A program made the translations under genes and the position numbers. A stretch of DNA of 64,000 nucleotides, taken from positions 1,941,659 through 2,005,658 of the forward strand of contig NZ_CP038033.1 in the NCBI RefSeq assembly GCF_004421105.1, given 5' to 3'. Of this stretch, positions 39,378-48,063 are shown piece after piece. Below the pieces are notes generated by a model that worked only from the letters and a program-made list of their open reading frames with translations, made no database searches and was not told the origin of the DNA. The number at the start of each line of letters is the position of its first letter. Positions within the stretch are counted from its first letter, which is position 1. Source of the DNA: Nitrosococcus wardiae (GTDB lineage: Bacteria > Pseudomonadota > Gammaproteobacteria > Nitrosococcales > Nitrosococcaceae).

Positions 39378-39413
39378 CGGGTGGTTGGATAACTCCTTGA
39401 TGTGTAGGATGAA

Positions 39414-41636
39414 TTGAGTACAGCGAAGCCCATCAACGCTTACTGTAAAATATCAAAGCCTTCCATGAAAGAAAGTTCTCGCCGAAAAAAGCTCAGTCAA
39501 ACGGGTTCAAGTCGGCTTTTTCGTTATTTGATCCCCGAAGAAATCGCCAGTTTACTTCCGCAATATGGTTCCTTTAAGGAACCGTATTTAGCTTGGCTTA
39601 GCGAGCAAAATACGGAAACTACTCCTATTGATATTAAGGCTTTATTCCTTGGACCCAAGGCTGAAAACGGGGAATTGGCCGAAAAAATGTTGCTCCAGGT
39701 CTTTCGGGACTACATCTTTTGGCGAAGGAACTTCCACCCGGAAGATTTTTCGGCCATTCAACCGGAAGAGCAGACTAGTGCAGAGTATCAACGCCTTGTG
39801 GCCCGTTTCCAGCGCGAGCTATTTATGCTCTTGGGAGAATTGAAGGCAGATATTCCTTTTTATTCTCCCCGCTATATTGGACATATGGTGGCCGATATTT
39901 CCTTGCCTGCAATGGTCGGCTATCTTGCCACCATGCTCTATAACCCGAACAATGTCTCCTGGGAAGCTTCTCCCATTACTACCTTGATTGAAGTAGAAGT
40001 GGGCCGTGAGCTGGCTAAAATGTTGGGGTTTGGAAGTACGCCCCAGGAGTTGTCCCGTACCTGGGGCCATATCACCTCTGGTGGTACGGTGGGTAATTTG
40101 GAAGCCCTGTGGGTGGCCAAGGCTTTGAAGTTTCTACCCATTGCCGTTCGCTTTGCCGCAGCGGAGCTTAACGTCACCGGGTTGATGGCAAGCCGGACGC
40201 GAATTCCCCTTGAGTCCATGGGAGCATGGGATTTAGTGAACCTCACTCCCACCGAGACTCTAGACCTTAAAGATCAGTTCATTGCCGCTTATAGAGGAGC
40301 TCATCCTGAGCTGGAACCCCAAGAGGCCGTTGCAGAAGCAGTGCAGCAACTTAAGGCACATACTATCCTCACTCTTGGAGACCAGGCCTTTTTTTCTCGG
40401 CTGACGGGTGGGGATAGTCTCAATACGCCTGTTATCTTTGCGTCCCAGACTATGCATTACTCTCTACAGAAAGGAGCCGGTGTCGTGGGGATAGGGGGCG
40501 GCCAGGTGATTCCTATTCCTGTTGATAAGTATTACCGCATGGATAGGGGATTGCTCCGGCGAGCCTTATATGAAGCCCTTGATACGCAACGGCCAGTCAT
40601 TATGGTCATCGGTGTGGTGGGGAGCACAGAGGAGGGTGCGGTGGATCCCATGTACGAATTGGTTTCTTTGCGCGAAGAAATGGCGGAACAGGGATTAAGT
40701 TTTTTTCTCCACTGTGATGGTGCCTATGGCGGCTATATGGCCGCCTGTTTTCGCAGGCCTTCCGGCGAGTTGAGAAGTCTTGCGGAAATGCAAAAAGAAT
40801 ATGACGGCTGGCCAACATCTGAAGTGCACCAAAGCTTTGCTGCTCTGGGAGCGGTCGATTCCATTACTGTGGATCCCCATAAACTGGGTTATGTCCCTTA
40901 CCCGGCAGGGGCGGTGATTTTTCGTGATGGCCGTAGCAAAGAGCTTATTGCCCAAGAAGCCGCTTATGCTTTGGGGGGCCGGGCAGGCCATCCTAACGAA
41001 ATTCACTTGGGTAAGTTTATCCTCGAAGGTTCCAAACCAGGCGCTGCCGCAGCAGCTGTTTTCCTATCCCACCGAGTCGTACCCCCTGATCAGCGAGGGT
41101 ATGGGAAATTGCTGGGGCATACTGCCCAAATTGCTCGAAGGTTTTATCATCATTTGCTGCTATTGGCTCAATCTATCCAGGCTGACTTCATTGTAACACC
41201 CCTAGTGTTGCCCGATACTAATATAGTGGATTACTGCTTTAATCTGGCTAATAACGATCGTCTCGATATTATGAATCGTTTTTCCCAGAAATTGTATCAA
41301 GAATTCTCCATCCATCCAGAAAGTCCCGTCCAAACCCGATCTTTTATTGTTTCCCACACCGAGTTTAGCTACGCCAATTATAATCCTGAAATACTCAAGC
41401 TCTTCCTGGAGCAGAAACTTGGCATTAAGGGGGATTATTTTGTTTCTTCAAAAGAGTTGAAGCAGCGACGCAGTGAAGGTTGGGTGGGTTGTGATGATGA
41501 GATAATGGTCTTTCGAACCACACTTATGAATCTCTTTACTTTAGAGAAAGCATGGGGATCGAAGGACTATATTGATTCATTCTTGGAAGAAATACCGGGA
41601 CTTCTTTACAAAGTACAGGCAGCGATAGAGACATAA
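39414..41636 (+). CDS. Group II PLP-dependent decarboxylase (glutamate/tyrosine decarboxylase-like)
   Basis: A 740-residue enzyme of the pyridoxal-dependent decarboxylase family (PF00282 type). The PLP lysine is in VDPHKLGYVPYPAG (about residue 490); other motifs are ITSGGTVGNLEAL and HCDGAYGGYM, which bind the cofactor. The family acts on amino acids such as glutamate, tyrosine, DOPA or aspartate; I cannot assign the substrate. Its start is a TTG at 39414, and an in-frame ATG at 39465 is an alternative. The length exceeds typical GadB (466 residues) because of an N-terminal domain of roughly 130-200 residues and an extended C-terminal domain. Confidence 0.85.
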   Translation: MSTAKPINAYCKISKPSMKESSRRKKLSQTGSSRLFRYLIPEEIASLLPQYGSFKEPYLAWLSEQNTETTPIDIKALFLGPKAENGELAEKMLLQVFRDYIFWRRNFHPEDFSAIQPEEQTSAEYQRLVARFQRELFMLLGELKADIPFYSPRYIGHMVADISLPAMVGYLATMLYNPNNVSWEASPITTLIEVEVGRELAKMLGFGSTPQELSRTWGHITSGGTVGNLEALWVAKALKFLPIAVRFAAAELNVTGLMASRTRIPLESMGAWDLVNLTPTETLDLKDQFIAAYRGAHPELEPQEAVAEAVQQLKAHTILTLGDQAFFSRLTGGDSLNTPVIFASQTMHYSLQKGAGVVGIGGGQVIPIPVDKYYRMDRGLLRRALYEALDTQRPVIMVIGVVGSTEEGAVDPMYELVSLREEMAEQGLSFFLHCDGAYGGYMAACFRRPSGELRSLAEMQKEYDGWPTSEVHQSFAALGAVDSITVDPHKLGYVPYPAGAVIFRDGRSKELIAQEAAYALGGRAGHPNEIHLGKFILEGSKPGAAAAAVFLSHRVVPPDQRGYGKLLGHTAQIARRFYHHLLLLAQSIQADFIVTPLVLPDTNIVDYCFNLANNDRLDIMNRFSQKLYQEFSIHPESPVQTRSFIVSHTEFSYANYNPEILKLFLEQKLGIKGDYFVSSKELKQRRSEGWVGCDDEIMVFRTTLMNLFTLEKAWGSKDYIDSFLEEIPGLLYKVQAAIET

Positions 41637-41674
41637 GAGATTCATTTTGCGTTAAAAAAATGAGGAGTTAATTA

Positions 41675-42103
41675 ATGAGATGCCCACTAGATCACACTGA
41701 ACTTCAGTCAAAAAGATATGAAGACAACATCAAAGTAGACGCTTGCCCCAGCTGTGGTGGTATGTGGCTTGGTAAAGGAGAATTGGAGGCCATTCAGGAG
41801 ACTCAAGAACGGAATTATTCAGAAGAACTTGCGCGGATTCCTGATCTCGGTTACAAGGCCTATGAATTAGCACAGCAGAAGACGGGCCGGAGACTACAAT
41901 GCCCCCAGTGCAATAAGGAGATGGAAGCCCGTGAATATGCCCGCTGTTCGCAAGTGATGATTGATGTTTGCCCTCACTGTCATGGTATTTGGTTGGACCA
42001 AGGGGAAATAGAAGATCTAGAGATTTTCTTTGAGCGCTCCCGATTGGAAGCAGGTTCCCTAAGAGGAGAATTTTTTGCTAGCTTGCGAACATTATTTGAG
42101 TAG
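41675..42103 (+). CDS. Double zinc-ribbon protein (TFIIB-type)
   Basis: A 142-residue protein with two copies of the small TFIIB-like zinc ribbon: MRCPLDHTEL...ACPSCGGMWLGKGELE and LQCPQCNKEM...DVCPHCHGIWLDQGEIEDLE. Each has two CxxC-like pairs (the first pair of copy one is reduced to a single Cys) and the WLxxGEie signature. Function of such proteins is unknown; they may bind metal or nucleic acid. A good GAGGAG site precedes the ATG. The gene follows the PLP decarboxylase by 38 bases and may be co-transcribed. Confidence 0.85.
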   Translation: MRCPLDHTELQSKRYEDNIKVDACPSCGGMWLGKGELEAIQETQERNYSEELARIPDLGYKAYELAQQKTGRRLQCPQCNKEMEAREYARCSQVMIDVCPHCHGIWLDQGEIEDLEIFFERSRLEAGSLRGEFFASLRTLFE

Positions 42104-42121
42104 CCGCTATTTTTTTAACAG

Positions 42122-42154
42122 GGTGGGTTAAGGCGTGTTAGCGTCGTACCCACC
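42122..42154. repeat. REP-like palindrome
   Basis: GGTGGGT (42122-42128) pairs with ACCCACC (42148-42154) around a 19-base GC-containing middle. The GGTGGGTTA...ACCCACC form is like the widespread repetitive extragenic palindromes linked with RAYT transposases. Only one copy was noticed in the window. Confidence 0.45.
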
Positions 42155-42300
42155 AAATAAGATTATTATTACTTATTTCCCGATATCTCTACCAGTCTCT
42201 CCTAACGGGCTGAGATTACTCACCTTCCTATTTGAGCTATCTTGGTGATAAAAATCCAAGTTAGTACGTTGATCCCAAGTGAATCAAATTTCTTGACATT

Positions 42301-42340
42301 ATTGGATTTGTGAGAGCGTTATTGGATTTGTGAAAGCGTT
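42301..42340. repeat. 20-base tandem repeat, two copies
   Basis: ATTGGATTTGTGAGAGCGTT (42301-42320) is followed directly by the same 20 bases with one G-to-A change (42321-42340). The location, about 170 bases upstream of the fibro-slime gene, would suit a duplicated regulator site. Confidence 0.7.
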
Positions 42341-42510
42341 CGTAGTTTTTTTCCTAATTATCTTTGAAGATTAATTAGATCTGGCAACCAAAAAATCTAA
42401 GGGCGCTAATCTAAATCTAACTATTTTAGAAAAATAAGATATTTTCCAATCGCGAGTTCACGTTTTGGTGCTCGGTTCTCTCTTATCTAGTTCAGGAGAT
42501 AGAAGTAAAA

Positions 42511-43683
42511 ATGAAATATTCACAAATATATATGACGGCTGTAATTGCCCTAATATTCGTTACTGGCATTACAGCTCCAGTGGAAGCCGAGACCATCACT
42601 TTAACTGGTACGGTTCGTGACTTCTATGATACCCACCCAGATTTTGAGGATGGAATCAGCGGGGTAGTGACTGGAATTGTGGCCTCAACTTTAGGTACTG
42701 ATGGGAAACCTGTCTATGATGGGTGTGGAGGTACAAATTGTGGTATGACCCATGGTCAAGAAAATTTCGATCAGTGGTACCGGAATATTCGTGACATCAA
42801 TTTAAGTAATCCCCTCACAATCGTCTTGGATAATACGATCACTTCTGACCCAACAGTCTACACTTTTTCAAGCAACGCTTTTTTCCCAATCGATAACCAG
42901 CTTTTTGGGAACCAGGGAAGAAGCCACAATTACCATTTTACCTTTGAACTCCACGCCCGGTTTACTTATCAGGGAGGTGAGACTTTTAGCTTTACAGGTG
43001 ATGATGATCTGTGGGTATTTATCAACGATCAGCTGGCGGTTGACATCGGCGGTGTACATTCTGCAGCGAGTGGATCCGTGGATCTGGATACATTGGGGCT
43101 AATTATAGGCGAAACTTATAATTTTGATCTCTTTTTTGCAGAGCGGCACACGACCGAGTCTAACTTTAGGATTGATACCTCTATTATACTCGAGCCAACC
43201 AATATTGACACTGGCATCAACATCCACCCTGAGAGCTATCCCAATCCCCTCAACGTCTGCACCCACTCTCAAAAAGCATCTACCCCGGTATTAATTTGGG
43301 GCCAAGAGGGGCTTGATGTTAGCCGTATTGTGCTTTCTACTTTGCGACTTGGTGATGCAGAAATCAAAATAGTCGGTAAAGGTCTTCAATGTAGTTTCTC
43401 GGATCGTGGCTCCTTTGATAGCGAGTCTGTGGGTACTTCCTGTGATTCAAACTTATTCCCGTGCGACGGTATCAATCCTATTCAAGATGGATTTCTGGAT
43501 TTAACCTGCCATTTCTATACAGCAGGCATAGGCCGTACCTACGCCGATGAGGAAGTCACTGTAATGGTAAAAGGAGAAGTTTGTGATCAGGACCTCGAGG
43601 ATGATGGCTCGTGTCTTGGAGCGACTACTCCTTTCGAAGGGCAGGATATAGCCAAAATTGGAAAGAAATGTCTTTCGCAGTAG
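42511..43683 (+). CDS. Secreted fibro-slime domain protein
   Basis: The 390-residue protein has a signal peptide (cleavage likely after VEA) and a fibro-slime domain, a PA14-like module first described in Dictyostelium prestalk and spore-coat proteins and in Myxococcus fibril proteins. Diagnostic motifs are GMTHGQENFDQWYRNI, FSFTGDDDLWVFIN, VDIGGVHSAASGSVDLD, FDLFFAERHTTESNF. The C-terminal 160 residues form a second, Cys-containing domain without a recognised family. The protein is probably exported and may take part in adhesion or matrix. A perfect terminator follows. Confidence 0.85.
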   Translation: MKYSQIYMTAVIALIFVTGITAPVEAETITLTGTVRDFYDTHPDFEDGISGVVTGIVASTLGTDGKPVYDGCGGTNCGMTHGQENFDQWYRNIRDINLSNPLTIVLDNTITSDPTVYTFSSNAFFPIDNQLFGNQGRSHNYHFTFELHARFTYQGGETFSFTGDDDLWVFINDQLAVDIGGVHSAASGSVDLDTLGLIIGETYNFDLFFAERHTTESNFRIDTSIILEPTNIDTGINIHPESYPNPLNVCTHSQKASTPVLIWGQEGLDVSRIVLSTLRLGDAEIKIVGKGLQCSFSDRGSFDSESVGTSCDSNLFPCDGINPIQDGFLDLTCHFYTAGIGRTYADEEVTVMVKGEVCDQDLEDDGSCLGATTPFEGQDIAKIGKKCLSQ

Positions 43684-43748
43684 GGCTGCTCCAAAAACCA
43701 GGAAGACAGCCTGAAGGAGCCGTTTAAGCGGTTGACTAGGAACTCTAC

Positions 43749-43780
43749 AAGCTGGCCTGGATTTTTCAGGCCAGCTTTTT
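43749..43780 (+). terminator. Rho-independent terminator after fibro-slime gene
   Basis: A perfect 11-base stem (43749-43759 with 43767-43777) around a seven-base loop, followed by TTTTT to 43780. It separates the fibro-slime gene from the glycogen cluster. Confidence 0.9.
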
Positions 43781-44012
43781 CTCACCTCACCTATTTGTTA
43801 ATAGTGCCGACGGGAACTTGTGATACCCGCTGTTTTTTTAACGGAACCCCGCTGAAGCGGCCTCTAAGCCCCACTGGCGACTAGTCAGATCCCTATTCTT
43901 GAACTATAAGAGTCTACAATGATGTAAGTAGTGGTCTATTAAGCGCTCTGCTTTATCGCAGGGGACTGCTATTCGGTATTGGTTTGGATTGGCCATTTAA
44001 GGAGGTCAAATA

Positions 44013-45962
44013 GTGGTAAGGCCAAGAGGGCGAGAGAGGGCAGAAACAGTCAGGCACGATGTCAGCCTGCTAACTGAACAGGATATCTATTTTTTTAAGG
44101 AAGGCACTCACACTAAACTTTATCGTAAGTTAGGCGCTCACCTTATTTCTGTAGAAGGGGTTAAAGGAGCATATTTTGCTCTCTGGGTCCCCAATGCAGA
44201 ACGGGTTTCAGTCATCGGTGATTTCAACCAATGGAATTCTGAAACCCATGTCCTCAAACAAAGACCCGACAGCTCGGGTATTTGGGAAGGATTCATTCCC
44301 GGAGTTTCCCCTGGAACTCGATATAAATATCGAATCGTATCAAGGTATCGGAATTATCAGATCGATAAGGGCGATCCATTTGCATTTTTCTGGGAGGCAC
44401 CACCTCAAACAGCCTCTCGGGTATGGAATCTGGATTACCAGTGGGGGGATGGTGAATGGATGGCCACAAGACATCAAGCCAATAGCCTTGATTCCCCGGT
44501 GGCCATTTATGAGGTTCACCTAGGTTCATGGCAACGGGTGCCTGAGGAGGATAACCGCTCTTTGACTTATCGGGAAATGGCGGAGAAATTAGCGGAATAT
44601 GTCAAGAGCATGGGATTTACCCATGTCGAGTTTCTACCGGTGACGGAACACCCTTTTTATGGCTCCTGGGGTTATCAGACAACTGGCTATTTTGCCCCTA
44701 CGGCAAGATATGGAACGCCTCAGGATTTTATGTACCTTGTTGATCATCTACATCAAAACGGCATTGGTGTCATCCTTGATTGGGTTCCTTCACACTTTCC
44801 CAATGATGCCCATGGATTAACCTATTTTGATGGCACTTATTTATTTGAGCATGCTGATCCTAAAAAAGGATTTCATCGGGAATGGAGTAGTTATATTTTT
44901 AACTATGATCGCCATGAGGTCAGGGCATTTCTCATGAGCAGTGCACTATTTTGGTTAGAACAATATCACATCGATGGAATTCGAGTAGATGCGGTAAGCT
45001 CGATACTTTATTTAGATTATGGCAGGCAAGAAGGTGAATGGATTCCTAACGAATATGGAGGGAAGGAGAATTTAGCGGCTATTCGCTTTCTAAGGGAACT
45101 TAATGAAGCCGCGTATGGGAGCTATCCCGATGTACAGACCATTGCTGAAGAATCAACGGCCTGGCCAATGGTTTCTAGACCGAGCTATGTGGGTGGGCTT
45201 GGTTTTGGTATGAAGTGGAATATGGGTTGGATGCACGATACTTTAGACTATTTTTCCAAAAACTCCATTTTTAGAAAATACCATCACGATCAGCTAATCT
45301 TTAGCATTTGGTATGCTTTTTCCGAAAACTTCGTCCTTGCTCTTTCCCATGATGAAGTGGTGTATGGGAAGGGGTCTCTTCTCGGTAAAATGTCCGGTGA
45401 TGAGTGGCAGAAGTTTGCTAATTTAAGGGTGCTGTTTGGTTATATGTATGGCCATCCAGGGAAGAAATTGTTATTTATGGGCGGGGAATTTGCTCAGGGA
45501 CGGGAATGGAATCATGACCAGAGCTTGGATTGGCATCTTCTGCAAAATCCTCCTCATCAGGGAGTCCAGCGTTGGATCAATGATCTTAATCATTTGTATC
45601 GCGCTGAGCCGGCCCTGTATGAGCAAGATTTTGTAACCGCAGGTTTTGAATGGATTGATTGCCATGCTTGGGAGGAAAGCATCATTAGTTTTATCAGAAA
45701 AGATAAAAATGGCAGGGATATGGTCCTGGTAGTCTGTAATTTTACTCCGGTTCTCAGAACGAATTATCGGATTGGTGTTCCTCGGGGAGGGTACTGGAGA
45801 GAAGCGCTCAACAGTGATAGTGAGGTTTACGGAGGTGCAGGACACGGAAATTTTGGGGGCCTTGAGGCAGTCCCCTTTCCCGCCCATGGAAGAGTGAATT
45901 CCCTGATGTTGACAGTGCCGCCGCTAAGCGTCTCGTTTTTCAAGAACGGGCAGTTAGTCTAG
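44013..45962 (+). CDS. glgB: 1,4-alpha-glucan branching enzyme
   Basis: GlgB makes alpha-1,6 branches in glycogen-like glucans. It has a CBM48 domain ([19 protein letters not shown] about residues 57-75) and a GH13 catalytic domain with [12 protein letters not shown] (nucleophile Asp326), TIAEESTAW (acid Glu379) and [14 protein letters not shown]. At 649 residues it lacks the extra N-terminal domain of E. coli GlgB (728). The start is a GTG after a strong AAGGAGG site. It leads the glgB-glgE-treS/mak cluster. Confidence 0.96.
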   Translation: MVRPRGRERAETVRHDVSLLTEQDIYFFKEGTHTKLYRKLGAHLISVEGVKGAYFALWVPNAERVSVIGDFNQWNSETHVLKQRPDSSGIWEGFIPGVSPGTRYKYRIVSRYRNYQIDKGDPFAFFWEAPPQTASRVWNLDYQWGDGEWMATRHQANSLDSPVAIYEVHLGSWQRVPEEDNRSLTYREMAEKLAEYVKSMGFTHVEFLPVTEHPFYGSWGYQTTGYFAPTARYGTPQDFMYLVDHLHQNGIGVILDWVPSHFPNDAHGLTYFDGTYLFEHADPKKGFHREWSSYIFNYDRHEVRAFLMSSALFWLEQYHIDGIRVDAVSSILYLDYGRQEGEWIPNEYGGKENLAAIRFLRELNEAAYGSYPDVQTIAEESTAWPMVSRPSYVGGLGFGMKWNMGWMHDTLDYFSKNSIFRKYHHDQLIFSIWYAFSENFVLALSHDEVVYGKGSLLGKMSGDEWQKFANLRVLFGYMYGHPGKKLLFMGGEFAQGREWNHDQSLDWHLLQNPPHQGVQRWINDLNHLYRAEPALYEQDFVTAGFEWIDCHAWEESIISFIRKDKNGRDMVLVVCNFTPVLRTNYRIGVPRGGYWREALNSDSEVYGGAGHGNFGGLEAVPFPAHGRVNSLMLTVPPLSVSFFKNGQLV

Positions 45963-46061
45963 GTGCGGTGGGTAAAGTAAATCCTGAATTGGGGAAAGAT
46001 TAAAGACTATTGTAGCCCACTTCCTTTCTGAGACGGTGCGGCAATTAGGAGGCTCTTCACA

Positions 46062-48050
46062 ATGCGAGGGGAAGATGGTAGAAACCGAGCGGTTATCGAA
46101 GGAGTTAAGCCTGAGATTGATGGCGGCCGTTTTGCCATCAAGCGAACAGTAGGGGAAGCGGTGGGGGTTGAGGCGAACGTTTTTACCGATGGCCATGATA
46201 CGGTAAGCTGCTTTTTGCAATACCGACCGGAAGGGGCGTCTTCTTGGTGTGAAGTCCCGATGCAGCCTGTGGGTAACGACCGCTGGCAAGGAGGATTCCG
46301 GGTCACCGAGGTGGGCCGCTATCGCTACACGCTCATTGCCTGGGTAGATCACTTTGAATCCTGGCGCCATGACCTGGCCAAACGGGTCCAAGCAGAGGAT
46401 ATTGCCCTCCAACTTCAGGTAGGAGCCCGTTTGCTGGCAGAAACGGCTGAGCGTGCCAAGGAAGAAGACGCTAAGCGGCTTAGAACTTGGGCAGAAATCC
46501 TGAGTGGTGAAGGGGATCTGGGGAAACGGCTGGATACCGCCCTTGACGAAGAAGTGGCTTTACTAATGGCGGACTATCCTGATCGACGGTTCGCGACTCG
46601 CTATCACAGAGAACTGGAGGTGGTAGTGGACAGGGAGCGGGCCCGGTTTAGCGCCTGGTATGAGATGTTTCCCCGCTCCTGTTCGCCGGAATCCGGTCAG
46701 CATGGCCACTTTAAAGCTTGCGAGGCCCGTTTACCTTATATTGCCGCCATGGGATTTGATGTGCTCTACCTACCACCTATTCATCCCATTGGACGCATTA
46801 ATCGCAAGGGTAAAAATAATACGCTTATTCCTAATCCGGAGGATCTGGGTAGTCCCTGGGCCATTGGGGCAGAAGAAGGGGGACACAAGTCTATTCACCC
46901 CCAATTAGGTACCTTAGAGGACTTTCGCCACTTTGTGGCCAAAGCGCGTGAATATGGTATTGAAATAGCACTGGACATCGCTTTTCAGTGTGCGCCGGAT
47001 CACCCTTATGTGAAGGAGCACCCGGAGTGGTTTCGTTGGCGTCCCGATAATACCGTGCAATACGCGGAGAACCCGCCTAAAAAATACGAAGACATCTATC
47101 CTTTTCATTTTGAGACTGAGCAGTGGCAGCCCCTGTGGGATGAGTTAAAAAGCGCGTTTCTGTTCTGGGTTGAGCAGGGAGTGCATATCTTTCGTGTCGA
47201 TAACCCCCATACCAAGCCATTCCCCCTATGGGAGTGGCTCATTGCTGAAGTGAAGAAAGTACAACCGGATACTCTCTTTTTATCTGAAGCTTTTACCCGT
47301 CCTAAAGTCATGTACCGTCTTGCTAAGCTGGGCTTCACCCAATCCTATAATTATTTCCCTTGGCGAAACACCAAATGGGAATTGACAGAGTATTTCACTG
47401 AGCTTACCCAAACTGAATTACGGGAATATTTCCGTCCCAACCTTTGGCCCAATACACCGGATATTCTAACGGAATATCTGCAGTTTGGAGGGCGGCCAGC
47501 TTTTATGACCCGCTTGGTTCTGGCGGCTACTTTAGGGGCGAACTACGGTATTTATGGGCCTGCTTATGAATTGATGGAAAACACGCCTCGGGAGCCAGGC
47601 AGCGAAGAGTACCTGAACTCTGAAAAGTATCAACTTCGGCATTGGGACCTTGATCGCTCCGATAGCCTTAAGGATTTTATCGCTCGAGTGAACCAAATCC
47701 GCAAACACCACCCTGCCTTGCAATCGGATTGGAATCTACATTTTTATCCGGTGGATAATGAACAGCTGATTTGCTATGGCAAATGGACCGAAGATCTTGC
47801 CGATATCATTTTGATAGTCGTAAATTTAGATGCCTATCATACCCAGTCGGGTTGGGTCCAATTGCCTTTGGAGAGTCTGGGGATTGAACCCGACCTTCCT
47901 TACCAGGTGCACGACTTGCTCAGTGATACCCGCTACCTTTGGCATGGCTCACGCAATTATGTAAAACTCAATCCCGAGTTTATCCCTGCTTATATTTTCC
48001 GACTGCGCCGTCGGGTACGGACTGAGCGGGACTTCGATTATTTTATGTAG
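46062..48050 (+). CDS. glgE: Alpha-1,4-glucan:maltose-1-phosphate maltosyltransferase GlgE
   Basis: GlgE extends linear alpha-1,4 glucan with maltose-1-phosphate. The 662-residue protein has an N-terminal beta-sandwich domain (VGVEANVFTDGHDTVSCFLQYRP region), a central inserted helical domain with DYPDRRFATRY, and a GH13_3 catalytic core: IFRVDNPHTKPFPLWEW (nucleophile Asp380), FLSEAFTRPKVM (acid Glu409) and the substrate-binding YFPWRNTKWEL. The AGGAGG site precedes the ATG. Its neighbour encodes TreS and maltokinase, the enzymes that make its donor, so the operon is self-contained. Confidence 0.95.
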   Translation: MRGEDGRNRAVIEGVKPEIDGGRFAIKRTVGEAVGVEANVFTDGHDTVSCFLQYRPEGASSWCEVPMQPVGNDRWQGGFRVTEVGRYRYTLIAWVDHFESWRHDLAKRVQAEDIALQLQVGARLLAETAERAKEEDAKRLRTWAEILSGEGDLGKRLDTALDEEVALLMADYPDRRFATRYHRELEVVVDRERARFSAWYEMFPRSCSPESGQHGHFKACEARLPYIAAMGFDVLYLPPIHPIGRINRKGKNNTLIPNPEDLGSPWAIGAEEGGHKSIHPQLGTLEDFRHFVAKAREYGIEIALDIAFQCAPDHPYVKEHPEWFRWRPDNTVQYAENPPKKYEDIYPFHFETEQWQPLWDELKSAFLFWVEQGVHIFRVDNPHTKPFPLWEWLIAEVKKVQPDTLFLSEAFTRPKVMYRLAKLGFTQSYNYFPWRNTKWELTEYFTELTQTELREYFRPNLWPNTPDILTEYLQFGGRPAFMTRLVLAATLGANYGIYGPAYELMENTPREPGSEEYLNSEKYQLRHWDLDRSDSLKDFIARVNQIRKHHPALQSDWNLHFYPVDNEQLICYGKWTEDLADIILIVVNLDAYHTQSGWVQLPLESLGIEPDLPYQVHDLLSDTRYLWHGSRNYVKLNPEFIPAYIFRLRRRVRTERDFDYFM

Positions 48051-48063
48051 TCACAGGAGGCCT

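Larger units (their letters stand above)
42104..42510. other. Repeat-bearing intergenic region upstream of fibro-slime gene
   Basis: These 407 bases hold the REP-like palindrome and the 20-base tandem repeat listed separately, then AT-rich DNA with a GGAG ribosome-binding site upstream of the ATG at 42511. No gene is seen on either strand. Confidence 0.6.
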
